A DNA stretch of 64,000 nt from Prasinococcaceae sp. CCMP 1430 (GCA_013416795.1 RQSC01000028.1:995568-1059567); one strand, 5' to 3'; shown: positions 10,761 to 20,331, counted from the first letter of the stretch. Program-made: numbers and translations. The notes: a model not told the origin generated them from the letters alone.

Positions 10761-11396
10761 CGCCTGCAGGCGAGCTGGCGAATGGCCAGGCTTCGCAGAG
10801 CGGCGCCAAGCCAGCCGGTTGCTTCGAAATCGCCTCTTGGGGCGCGAAACGTGACGCCCACACAACCGCGCGGTGGCACTCTCGCCGGGTCACAGCTGGG
10901 ATCGGACCGTGCGCCCCTTCCTTCTCCCCTTCACCCCCCCTCACCCCTCCCCTCCACTCACCCGCACATACACTACCAACTCTCTTCCCACCTCGCGTGC
11001 CGCGCCAGCGCGGCGCCCGCTCGTGCTGTGGCACCGCGGGCGGCGCCGCTGGACGCGCGCGCGTTTCGCGCAAAGGCGGCAGCCGTGGTATCATTGGGGG
11101 GGAACGTCGCAGCGGTCCCGGTTCCGAGCGCGCGCTCGACCGCGGATTCAGTGCTGAATCAACCCCTCGCTGGAGATCTGGGACTGCGCGAAGTCACCCG
11201 CACCACGGGCAAGAACCCAGTGTGTGCGATGCGGTGCGGCGTGCGTGCGGTGCGGTGCGGCGTGCGTGCGGCCGCGGCCACAGCGCGCGCGCGAGGCGGA
11301 GGGGGCTGGGAGAGCGTCCCAGAGTGGTTCATCAAGGCAGACGACGACAAGGCGCCGACCGCCGCTGCCGCCCTCCGCTGCGGCCGCGCGGCGGCC
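10761..11396. promoter_or_regulatory. Divergent promoter region of ZGRF1-like and RPB9 genes
   Basis: This 636 bp region separates two divergently read genes. It contains a pyrimidine-rich stretch near 10910-10990 (top strand) and a short direct repeat of tgcggtgcggcgtgcg near 11228-11262. No further gene is visible. Confidence 0.45.
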
Positions 11397-12134
11397 ATGG
11401 ACCTGGACGCGGAGGACAAAGACAACCTCAACACCAGCGGCCGACCCATCGTCAAAATGTGCGTTGCGCCGCGCGCCGGGCGCGCGCGCGCGCCCCCGTA
11501 GCAGGGGGCGGCAGCGCCGCAGCATGTTAGGGCTGGCGAGTAGGGTGGCGGCACGGAGGCTGCGCGCGCTCTGGGTGCCTAGGGGCCTTAGGACCAGGCA
11601 GATCCGCAGCATGCGGCGTCGGGGGGCTTGCGCGTGGATGCGTCGCGCGTTGCGCGCGGATGATGGTCGTGGGAAGCGCGCGTGCGCGTGTGCCGTTACC
11701 ACGGAGCATCCCCCGCGCGCTCCCTGGCTGGCACTAACGCGAGCGTTCCCCGCGGGCTGCATGATCGCCGTGCCTTTCTGCACACACCGTGCCCATGCAG
11801 GAGGTTCTGCCCGAATACAAACAACATCCTGTACCCGAAGGTCGACGCCGCGCAGAAGAAGCTTAAGTTCGCATGCCGCATCAGCGACTACGAAGAGGAG
11901 GTGCCGGAGAGCGAGTACTGCGTGAACCGCAAGATCGTCAACCATTCGATAGCCGAGCAGACGACGTTTGTGCACAACGTGCGCAACGACCCCACGCTGC
12001 CACGTACGCGAGACTCTGTGTGCCCGGCGTGCGGGGCGAAAGAGGCCGTGTACTTCTCCGTGTCGACCCCCGAGGGCATGCTGCTCAAGTTCCAGTGCGT
12101 CCCGTGTGGCAACCGCTGGAACGACAGCGTGTAG
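11397..12134 (+). CDS. RPB9: RNA polymerase II subunit RPB9, first zinc site altered
   Basis: Two exons (11397-11458 and 11801-12134) flank a 342 bp GT-AG intron and give 131 residues. The ILYPK motif, the DPTLPRT linker and the C-terminal zinc ribbon (CPACGAKEAVYF then CVPCGNRW) identify RPB9, the TFIIS-like subunit that supports start-site choice, fidelity and RNA cleavage. The C-terminal ribbon keeps all four cysteines. In the N-terminal ribbon only one cysteine of each expected pair remains: RFCPNTNN replaces the usual FCxxCNN, and ACRISDY replaces ACxxCDY. Both changes are clear in the nucleotides (ACA and AGC codons). The N-terminal extension MDLDAEDKDNLNTSGRPIVK is short and acidic. 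The family call is firm; the effect of the lost ligands is unknown. Confidence 0.92.
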
Positions 12135-12380
12135 CGGCTTCTGGCGGAGTGGTAGGGGCGCAGCGTCGCGCGGGCGCGCCGGGCACACGACGCGCTTGCT
12201 TGGATAGACACACACACAAGTACTTAGCTCATTTGAGAAGTGATTCATAATAAGGACGTGCCAGGGGAGGCAGGTATCCAACGGCCAGCCCGTTCGCACG
12301 AGCGTCCGTTGCCCTCGCGTCCGACGCGGTCACATGCGAGACAGCGCAAGCTCGTGCGAGCAATATAGGCAGGCGTACAT

Positions 12381-13784
12381 TTACAATTCATCGCGCGCAA
12401 CGCTCGCGCTCACCTCACTCGCGGCGGATGTAGATGCTATCGAAGGCGTACCAGCTGCGTGCGTGCCCGGTGAGGCGTCGGGGAGCATCTGTGCCGGCCG
12501 CAGGTGGACCGCACGCGCGCTCACAAGCTGTGCCATGACGTTGGCCCACGCCACAGACGCCACATCGCCGTCTTCCGCGCGGAGCGGCAGTACTTGCCGC
12601 AGTCGTGCCGCCTCTGCAACCTCAGCGGACAAAACCTCCTCGAACGAACGCTCGCTCCGAGCGTACTCGGCGGGGCCTTTTCTCCCCGGCTCACCAGCAG
12701 GGTCGAGCGCGCGGGCGCCAGCCGCACCCGTACCCTTGCCCTTTGTGGTGTGCATATGCAGTCGCAGCCTGGCAAGATCTTCGAGGTCCTACGCGTGTAG
12801 AGAGGTGCGCGTGCGGGTGTACCCGCGGGCAAGCGAGTTAGCCAACATGCGCCAGCGAGTCGCGAGAGCACAACTAATCCAGCGCACGCAGGTCAAGGGC
12901 ACACACGCATCGCGCTGCACTCGCGTGCGAGTGCGCACCTGCAGCAGGCGGTGCTTCTCCTCGTGCTCGTCCTGTCGCTCTGCGTTTGCTGCTACACGGC
13001 GCACGCTCACTCGGCGCTCAAACACGTCCAGCGCTCCTTCCGCGTCCCCTGCCGCGAGCTTCGCCGCACCGACGACGCCGAGCGCCGGCGCTACGTCGGC
13101 ACCAAGCGTCTCGAGCACCTCGAGAGCTGCTGTTGCACGCTTTAGTGCCTCGGCGTGCTCGCCGAGCTCGAGATGCGCCACTGCGAGGTTGAGCACACTC
13201 GTCGCGTGCGCTGCGTGCCTCTTCCCGACCGCTCGCTCCCAGTGGCGCACCACGTCGATGTAGAGTGGCAGCGCGCCACGCAAGTCGCCTGCCGCTTGCT
13301 TGCTAAGCGCGAGGTTGTGCAGAGTGGTGACGTAGCCCACGTCACGCTCCGTGGCTCCCATGCGCCCATACACCTTCGCTGCCTCGCGGTAGATCTCGGC
13401 GGCGTCGGCGTGGCGACCGAGCGTGTAGTGCATGCCCGCCAAATTCGATGCAGCGGCGGCGGTCGCTGCGTGCGCCCCGCCGTGCACGCGCTGCGCGACC
13501 ACGAGCGCGAGCTTGTACAGTGGCAGCGCGTCGGCCAGCTCGCCCGTCTCGGCAGACGTGGCTGCCACCTGGTGCACGCGCCTCAGCCCCTCGGGCGTGA
13601 AGAGCGTCGCACGCTCGAACTCGCTCAGCCGCACAGCATCAAGCGTGGCCGCATCATCCCCAGTGCCCACCCCTTCCCCCCCCCGTCCTGCCGCGACGCC
13701 TGCCGCAGCCTCTGCAGCGGCAGCGATCGCGGCCGCGGCGGCCAGCAGCAGAGCTCCGAGCGCCGCCGCTGCGCGCCACCTCAT
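12381..13784 (-). CDS. ER-luminal TPR protein with signal peptide and C-terminal RDEL
   Basis: Two exons (13784-12939 and 12788-12381) joined across a 150 bp intron (12789-12938) give 417 residues. The N-terminus is a signal peptide (MRWRAAAALGALLLAAAAAI). Residues 60-275 hold kinesin-light-chain-type tetratricopeptide repeats: ALPLYKLALVVAQRVHG, AAEIYREAAKVYGRMG, ALPLYIDVVRHWERAVG, ALKRATAALEVLETLG and ALDVFERRV. The C-terminal exon is low in complexity and ends in RDEL followed by TAA, a recognised ER-retrieval signal. Together the signal peptide and RDEL place the TPR array in the ER lumen, where it could act as a co-chaperone or assembly factor. Without the splice the frame stops at the intron's own TAG, which is why the retrieval signal is easy to miss. 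I do not recognise a named orthologue. Confidence 0.75.
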
Positions 13785-15429
13785 CGGGCTCGCGCCACCA
13801 CGAGCGCCGGGAGGGAACTGCCCTCGGTCCGCGAGCGCGCACGAGCCCGCGCTCGCGCGCGCGGGCGCGCAATTGGCGCCCTCGGGGAACAGACAGGTAT
13901 CGCAGCCGCGGCGCCGGCCGCGCCGCGCAGCACCATCTCATGGGGAGAGCTGGCGCCGACCGTCACTGTCAGCTCGGGAGGGGCTGCGTGGTATAAATCA
14001 TCCGCGCACACGATAAATGTACCAACGGGAGAGTCTTCGAGGTGTTTTTGAACGTCCCACAGCACATCCGACAAATCGTGCTTTGCTTTGCGTTTTGAGG
14101 TGCGCGCTGCGGCACGAGAGAGCGGGCGGGTGCTGGCTGGGCGGCCCAGAGCGCGCGCGCGCGCGCGGCGACCAGAGGGCTTTGCGGGGCGGGGGGCGGC
14201 GGGCCCAGCCCGGCAGTGGGCGAGGGCACGGACCGCAGCAGGCCCCCATCCGCTCGCTCCCCAGCCCGACGCCGCGCGCGCCGCTCCCGCCGTTCCCCCG
14301 GGCGCCCCCGCGGCCCGCCCACCGTCTCCGCGATGCCCGCATCTGCCTGAGGTACGTATGATATACCCACGGGAGCGTCAATCGCCATCAAAATGCAATG
14401 CGATGCGCGCGGCGCCGCCGCCCCCCCGCCCTCTCGCAGGTTCCGCCGCAGCAGTCAGTCACCCCCTCGCCGGCCGGCTTAACGCGCCCGGAAAACGCCC
14501 CGGAAAACGCTTCGGGTCCGCGGCCCGATCGATCGGCCGCGGAGGGGCGTTTCGTTCCGTTTTTTCGTCGCGGCGCGCGGCGCTCCGTCCGTTGATTGGT
14601 TGGTGGGAACCGACTCCAACAACCGAAGCGAGGCACCAACCAATCGGTCGGTCCGACCGAGCAAACATCCGCCAATCCTCGGAAAGGAGGGGCCGGCCGA
14701 TCGCGCGATCGCTCGCGCGCCGGAACCCGCGGAATTCCCCAATTCCAATTCCACGACAATTCGGCGTTCGTCGCGGGACGCCGCGCGCGAGACCGGACCG
14801 GCCCACCAAATCTGCGCGCGCCGCGCGCGGAAAGGACGGCGAAGCGGACCCGCCGAAAAACCCGCGCGCGCCGACGCGGTTCGAGCCCGTAATGATACCC
14901 TTTTTTGCTTTCGAATTCACCTATTTCGCATGATTATTGTGGACCTCAACGCAATCCGTTCTTTTTTTTTCGAGGCGCGACGCAGTGCCGGTTGTGTCCG
15001 CGCGCGCCGGCGAAAGCGCGAAAGCGCGCGAAAGCGAAAGCGAAAGGACGCAAAGCTTTCCCGCCGCAAAGCGCCGCGGGCTGACCGACAGAGAGGGTCT
15101 GGACAAAGCACCCAAAAAAAAAAGCAGACGCAACCCCAACCAACCGAGCGAGCGCTCGGTCGGTCTCCGGACCGACCGACACGACCCGCCCAAACCCGGT
15201 CGGACGTCACGCGTGTTAGGGTTTCATCGATGTTTTTTTAAGTCTCTTGCCCGCCCGCGCGGCGCGCGTCCGAGGGGCGGTCGCGCGCATTTTCCTATGT
15301 TTCGTCGCACGGCAGCGCGCCCTTCGAGGCGCCCACCTGCGAGCCCGCGAACCCTCCGGCGGAGTGCCGCGGCAGCGGCGGCGGCGGTGGGCCGCGCGTG
15401 CGCATGTGGCGCGCGGGGGCTGCGCCCCC
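13785..15429. other. Long divergent intergenic region with simple-sequence patches
   Basis: This 1.6 kb region separates the TPR gene (-) and the LRR-hydrolase gene (+). It holds a CG run near 14150-14170, patches built from CGGT/ACCG tetramers near 14630-14670 and 15140-15185, and a repeated gcgaaa motif near 15005-15050. I see no protein-coding gene, tRNA or rRNA. It is one of the longest gene-free stretches here and probably contains both promoters. Confidence 0.45.
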
Positions 15430-17292
15430 ATGGACGCCGACGCTGCCCTCTCGACGGCGCTCGAACGCATCGAGGCCGCGCGCACGGGATCCGGTCGCAG
15501 TATCGACCTGAGTGGTCTCGGTCTGCGCTGGTTGCCCGAGGAGCTCTTCGACGCGCTGGGCGGAGAGTTGTCAATGCTGGAGGACATCTCGCTGGCCTCA
15601 AACGCGCTCACGGAGCTACCGGACCGCTTCGACGAGCTTCCCGGGCTAAAGCGCCTCGCACTCGCGGGAAACGCGCTCGCGGAGCTGCCGGGCTCGCTTT
15701 GCCGCTGTGCGCGCCTCGAAGGGCTGTGGGTGCACGGCAATGCGCTGCGCGCGCTGCCCGAGGACATCGGCCAGCTGCGAGCGCTCTCGCAATTGAGCTG
15801 CGCAGGCAACGAGCTCAGCACCCTGCCGGACTCTCTCGGCGAGCTGCGCGCACTGCGCTCGCTTTCGGTCGCTGGCAATCGCTTGCGAGCGCTGCCCGCC
15901 ACGCTCGGCAATCTGTCTTCGCTCGAGACACTCGAGGCGCACGGAAACGCGCTCGAGGCGCTGCCAGAGTCGGCGTCCAAGCTCTATGCTCTGCGCAGCC
16001 TCATGCTTCAGGGCAACGCGCTGGGCGGCCACGGCTGCCTTGATGCGCTCGGGGGCATGCGCGGGCTGGAGGTGCTCAACGTGGCGTCGAATGCGCGGCT
16101 GGAGGCGCTGCCATGCGGCGCCGCACTTTTGCCGCGGCTGGTGGAGGTCACTGCATATGGCACGGCGCTGTCGCGCCTGCCGGAGGGGATGCTCGTGCAG
16201 GACGGCGGAGCTGCTGACGCGAGGCGCCTCCGCGCGGTATGGCTGGAGGGCTCATCGCTCGACCCCTTTTGGACTGCGTCGGTGGCGAGCGCTTCGGTTC
16301 AGTCGCGCGTGGGCGCCGTCACGCTCGGGCTCGACGAAGATCAGTGGGAGGCCGCGGCGGCGGTGCTGCAGCGAGAGGCGGGAATGAGTGGCGTAGCGCC
16401 GGCAGCGCGTGGCTCGCACGTGCGAGTGTGCGCTATCCTCGGCCACGATGCGGCGACGCGCCGCGCGGCCGCTGCCGCCGGATATTTCAAGCTCGAACGG
16501 GGCGCCGGCGCGACGGACAGCGATGCGGAGCCACCCTCGCGGCGCGCTCTCGTGGTGGCGCTGGGAAGTGCGCCCGGCACGCCCAACTGGGCGGGCGCGC
16601 TGTCGCGCGCGCGAGTGGCAATGGAAATCGGCGCGTCCGTGTCTTGGGATGTTTGCTACGCAGTGGATGCGCGCCGCGACTGGTACCGCGCGGAGGAGTT
16701 TGCGACTTTTTTAGCCGAGGCGACGGACGCCTACGCGCGCGTGGTGCTGCTGGGCGACTCGATGGGCGGCAGCGGTGCGCTACTGCTTGCGCCGGCGGCC
16801 ACGCGCGTGCTAGCATTCACGCCGCAGGTGGACCTGCTCAGCAGCGCACTGCGTCCCGGGGGTGGCGACCGCTCGGGCGACGCGGAGAGGGCCTACGCAG
16901 AACGCATGCTAGGGGCACTGCGCGTCGCGGGGGAGCGCGGGACGCTCGTGGACGTGCACACGGGCAACTGGCAGAACGACCTCGCGCAGGCCGATGCGGC
17001 GGGCAGCGCGGGTGACCATGTGGACGTGGTTGTACACCCTTACAATTCACACCGCGTAGCGAAGGTACGTGAGCGCGAGCAAGCGCGAGCAAGCGCGAGC
17101 GCGAGTGCAAGCGCGCGCGAGCGTGTGAGCGCGAGCGCGCAAACTCGCCTCAGCTCTGACGGACGCGATGTGCGTCTGCCGCCGCGTTCGTAGGCACTGC
17201 TGGACAACAGCCAGCAGCTCGTCCAGATCCTCTGCGAAGCCATCGGTGACGAGGTCGCCGCCGCGCAGGGCACAGGCGTGCCTGCGTGGTGA
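15430..17292 (+). CDS. Leucine-rich-repeat / alpha-beta hydrolase fusion protein
   Basis: Two exons (15430-17064 and 17194-17292) separated by a 129 bp intron give 577 residues. The first 300 residues are about nine leucine-rich repeats of the LxxLPxxLGxLxxLxxLxxxGN kind, for example LRSLSVAGNRLRALPATLG. The second half resembles an alpha/beta hydrolase: VVALGSAPGTPNWAG, a VVLLGDSMGGSGALLL nucleophile elbow (GDSMGG, Ser candidate nucleophile), FTPQVDLLSS and HPYNSHRVAK with a candidate catalytic His just before the splice site. The last exon adds a helix (ALLDNSQQLVQILCEAI). No signal or transit peptide is visible from the ATG at 15430, so a cytosolic location is likely. The intron carries gcgagc repeats and ends at an in-frame TAG. 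Substrate and role are unknown; the LRR half may select a partner. Confidence 0.8.
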
Positions 17293-17622
17293 GCTCAGAC
17301 GCGTGGGCAGCCATCGCGTGTTCGCTCGGATTCTCATGAGCTGTAGCAGAGAGAGTTTGATGGAGCGCACCCAACAGCGCGAGCGCGAGCCCAGTGCCTG
17401 TAATATTGGGCTTGTAGCACGCGTTCGCAGTACGCACACATACGAGGCGACGGGCACATGTGCAAGGCGTGCAAATGATGCAGTTACACCGTCACCGAGA
17501 AAGCACTCACTTAGTCTCCGAGGTCGCACAGACTAAGCCCCGTGGTGCGTGGTGCCCCCCCCCCAATCTTAGTGGCCCATGCGAGTCAGAGAATGGGGCC
17601 TCTCGCGTAAGCTGCTCCCGCT
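17293..17622. other. Convergent 3' spacer
   Basis: The 330 bp between the LRR-hydrolase gene (+) and the SNARE gene (-) hold a TGTAATATT patch near 17398 and no visible gene. It is likely to be two 3' untranslated regions. Confidence 0.4.
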
Positions 17623-18351
17623 CTAGACAACATGGAACGCGAAAAGGCTGAGCATGATCAGCGCAATGACGAGCATGATGACCAGCAAGAGCGTCCAATT
17701 GGACGTCGCTTTGGACATGAGATTTTTGAGTCGACGCTGTGCGCGCTTGAGTGTGTACTGTGTCGCCTCGGCGTCGCGGTCGAGGTCATCGAGCAGCGCG
17801 TTGTGGACGTCGAGCTCCTCGTTCACCGCGAGGGCGATGTGGCGCGTCGAGCCAACAATTCTGCTCAGCTCATCTAGCTGTCCATCTTGCTCCGCCATGA
17901 CCTGCTCCTGCATCGCCAGAAGACCCTGGTTGTCGAGACCGGCGGTGCGCTCCGTCTCCTCCGCGGGCCCGCTGCTGAGCGAGCTGCTGCCGCCCACGAG
18001 GGCGTCGCGATCCCCTCCCCCGCCGCCGTTGCGAGGGCGGGCGATGAGGCCGCCAAGCGCGTCCGCCCGCGCACGCATGCGCTCAACCATGTCGGCTCGT
18101 CGCTGCAGTTCACGTTCCGTGCACGCACCGGCGAGGCGTGGCGAGCGCAGGGCCGCCGCGAGGGCGTCGAGGCGCGCTCGCAGCGCATTGCACCGACGCC
18201 TCGCCTGCGACGCAAGTTTGGCGGCCTGCTGCTCATCGTTCGCCGCCAGCGCAGAGCTACGCTGGCCTAGAGCAGCATTCGCCTCGGCTTCCAGGGCCTT
18301 TGCTTCGTCCAAGTCACGAAGCCACGCCTGCGCGGCGTCCTGCGACGACAT
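17623..18351 (-). CDS. Qc-SNARE, SYP5/syntaxin-8-like
   Basis: The ATG at 18351 gives 242 residues. The N-terminal 90 residues are helical and may form the regulatory bundle. A glycine and serine-rich linker leads to a SNARE motif from EQVMAEQDGQLDELSRIV through RHIALAVNEELDVHNALLDD to QYTLKRAQRRLKNLM, followed by a C-terminal tail anchor (WTLLLVIMLVIALIMLSLFA). EQD, HIALAVNEEL and LDDLD are typical of plant SYP51/SYP52, the Qc-SNAREs of the prevacuolar/vacuolar pathway. Aligned with those proteins, the zero-layer glutamine is replaced by histidine (ELDVHNALLDDL; codon CAC). Its start codon lies 8 bp after the stop of the microprotein gene upstream on the same strand, so both may be made from one transcript. 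Confidence 0.88.
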   Translation of the reverse strand: MSSQDAAQAWLRDLDEAKALEAEANAALGQRSSALAANDEQQAAKLASQARRRCNALRARLDALAAALRSPRLAGACTERELQRRADMVERMRARADALGGLIARPRNGGGGGDRDALVGGSSSLSSGPAEETERTAGLDNQGLLAMQEQVMAEQDGQLDELSRIVGSTRHIALAVNEELDVHNALLDDLDRDAEATQYTLKRAQRRLKNLMSKATSNWTLLLVIMLVIALIMLSLFAFHVV

Positions 18352-18359
18352 GGTCGGTG

Positions 18360-18800
18360 CTACAGTCGCTCCTTCACCGACTTCGGACCGTGCGCAGCTT
18401 CCACGACCGTGCCAGTCGCAGCCGAACCCTTCGGCGTCTCGTAGACTACGGTCCCGTCAAGCGGAATCGTCTATCCAAAGGCGCCCAGCAGCGCGCACGC
18501 GGGCGCGACAGGCGCGGCGCAGGCAGGAGACAAGAACCAGAAAGCGACAGCGGGGAGCGCGCCGGTCAGACACGCCATGCATCTCCGCTCGCGGCACGGA
18601 TCTACGCACAAAAAAAAGAGCGCGCGCCGCGTTTCCTTGCGCGCAGCACGCGCACGGTCCTGCCAGCCCGCGGCGGCGACCCCTTCCACCCGTCCCGCGC
18701 GCGCCCGCGCGCCACCCACCAGGTCGGGCTTGTACACCTGGTGCACCACCGCCGCCCCGCTCAGCAGCGAGCCCAGCGCGACCGCGTACGCGCGCAACAT
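18360..18800 (-). CDS. UQCC6: BRAWNIN/UQCC6-like complex III assembly microprotein
   Basis: Two small exons (18800-18720, 27 codons; 18470-18360, 36 codons plus stop) joined across a 249 bp GT-AG intron (18471-18719) encode 63 residues. Exon 1 is a short hydrophobic segment (AYAVALGSLLSGAAVVHQV) and ends in YKPDL; exon 2 opens with TIP, so splicing rebuilds VVHQVYKPDLTIP. This matches the diagnostic core of animal BRAWNIN (VVHRYYRPDLTIP), a single-pass inner mitochondrial membrane microprotein needed for assembly of respiratory complex III. Size (71 residues in human) and domain order also match. The start MLRAYA has no competing upstream ATG nearby. The gene ends 8 bp before the SNARE start codon and its 5' side faces the HOP2 promoter. 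Without splicing it is almost invisible, since exon 1 alone has no family signature. Confidence 0.8.
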
Positions 18801-19191
18801 GCTCACGCAGTGGCCCCCGCCCCGCACCACACAGACGTGTACACCACCCCCGCGCAGACCGACGGCCCGTGCGCGCGCGTGCTTCCGCGGCGGCGCGCAT
18901 CGCCAAAGGTCAAAACGCATTGATGCACTGCGTCCAGTCAAAACGCATGGATGCACGAAGGCCAGGGAGACCTCGGGTGCCCGCGCGGAGGCGCGCGCGA
19001 AATCGCGCAGAGGCGGTACAAAAACCGGCGGAGGCGCGCGCGCCACTGCGTGCACGTGGGACGCGGCGGGTCGAGGACGCGACGGCCCCGTTTCCCCCTC
19101 GGCACTCGATCCCGTCGGTCTCGGCGGCGGAAAGCGCCGGGTCGGTTCCGTGCAGCACGGGAGGGTGGCGGCGCGAGCGGCGCCCGGGGCG
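18801..19191. promoter_or_regulatory. Divergent promoter of BRAWNIN-SNARE pair and HOP2
   Basis: The 391 bp between the start codons of the microprotein (-) and HOP2 (+) should serve both. A near-repeat of tcaaaacgcat occurs twice, at about 18910 and 18938, each followed by gatgcac. No other gene is visible. Confidence 0.4.
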
Positions 19192-20331
19192 ATGGCGCGC
19201 CCCAAGCGCAGTGCGGCGGCAGCGGCGCGGGAGGGGATCGCGGAGGCGTCGGCAGCGGCGGCGGCGGCCGAGGAGGGCGAGCCCTCGTCGCCCAAGGCCA
19301 CGGCCGAGGAGAGCGACTTCGAGGCCGAGGACGATGACGATGAGGAAGAGGAAGATATGGACGACGAGGCGAGCGACGAGGATGGCGACTTCGAGGATGA
19401 CGCGCCACCAAAGAAGAAGGCGAAGAAAGCGGCGCCAAACGGCAAAAACAAAGTTGGACCGAAGAAAGCCGCCGCCGCAGCTACTGCAGCGACGAGGGCC
19501 GCACCGGCCAAAGCAGCGCCAAAGGCCAAAGCTAAGGCTGCTCCAAAAGCGAAGCCCGCCGGGAAGGGGAAAGCGACGACAAAGGCGGCGTCGCCGGAGG
19601 CCACCTACACGCTGGTGCAAGAGCTGCTGGAGTCAGGGAACCGACCGTACAACGTTCAGATCTGCATTGACATGCTCCAGTCGAAGGGCGGCAAGAAGGC
19701 GGCCATCGAGAAGGCGCTTGCCAAGCTGGTCGCTGAGGGGCGCGCGAACCTCAAGGAGTATGGCAAAGCGAAGGTGTACCTCGCGGCTCAGCCCGACAAT
19801 GTCCTCTCGGAGGAGGAGATCGTAGCTTTGCGCGCGGAGGTGAGCGAGGCCGAGAAGGTCGCCACCGTGGCCGCTGCCGACGCGAAATCGGCTGCAAACG
19901 CGGAGCGGGCCCTCCACGCCGAGCCGACGGACGCCGAACTTGCGCAGCAGCTGGAGGCGATTAGGGAGCGCGTGAACAGCAACGAAGAGAAGCTGGCGAG
20001 CCTCCGCGCGACAGGCGAGAAAATCGACCTCGAGGACATGTCCAAGGAGACGAAAGCGACCGCAGCCGCTGTCGCTGAGTGGAAAAAGCGTCGCCGCATG
20101 TTCCTCGACGTCGAGGGTTTTCTTCTAGACGCCGCTGCCGAGGGTGGGCTAACGAAACAGAAGTTGCGTGAGGACGCTGACATCGAGGACGACGAGATGC
20201 ACGGCGTGGACTGCAAGGCGGCCGAGGCCATGATCAAGACGCACGAGGCCAAGACGAAGGCGGCCGTGCGCGGTACCGGTGCTCCCGCTGAGGGTCGCCT
20301 CAACCAGCGCATGGGATTTTTGCGCAGGTAG
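19192..20331 (+). CDS. HOP2: HOP2/PSMC3IP-like homologous-pairing protein
   Basis: The ATG at 19192 gives 379 residues. The first 130 residues are an acidic stretch followed by a lysine, alanine and proline-rich, histone-H1-like tail (nuclear targeting likely). Then comes the TBPIP/HOP2 winged helix (LVQELLESGNRPYNVQIC, then KKAAIEKALAKLVAEGR and EYGKAKVYLA) and a long coiled coil from SEEEIVALRAEVSEAEKV onward. HOP2 works with MND1 to stimulate strand exchange by DMC1 and RAD51 in meiosis and repair. Human and plant HOP2 are about 220 residues, so the long N-terminal extension is unusual. The frame is open upstream to 18577, but the ATG at 19192 begins right at the recognisable nuclear region. 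It implies that this alga retains meiotic recombination machinery. Confidence 0.82.
   Translation: MARPKRSAAAAAREGIAEASAAAAAAEEGEPSSPKATAEESDFEAEDDDDEEEEDMDDEASDEDGDFEDDAPPKKKAKKAAPNGKNKVGPKKAAAAATAATRAAPAKAAPKAKAKAAPKAKPAGKGKATTKAASPEATYTLVQELLESGNRPYNVQICIDMLQSKGGKKAAIEKALAKLVAEGRANLKEYGKAKVYLAAQPDNVLSEEEIVALRAEVSEAEKVATVAAADAKSAANAERALHAEPTDAELAQQLEAIRERVNSNEEKLASLRATGEKIDLEDMSKETKATAAAVAEWKKRRRMFLDVEGFLLDAAAEGGLTKQKLREDADIEDDEMHGVDCKAAEAMIKTHEAKTKAAVRGTGAPAEGRLNQRMGFLRR

Noticed and set aside
14088-14933. A 281-residue plus-strand frame in the region 5' of the LRR-hydrolase gene
   Set aside because: Composition is that of translated GC repeats and ACCG tetramers; no ATG context or domain.
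18471-19604. A 377-residue minus-strand frame across HOP2 and the BRAWNIN promoter
   Set aside because: It is a mirror of the HOP2 repeats; only the piece from 18800 to 18720 is real, as exon 1 of the microprotein.
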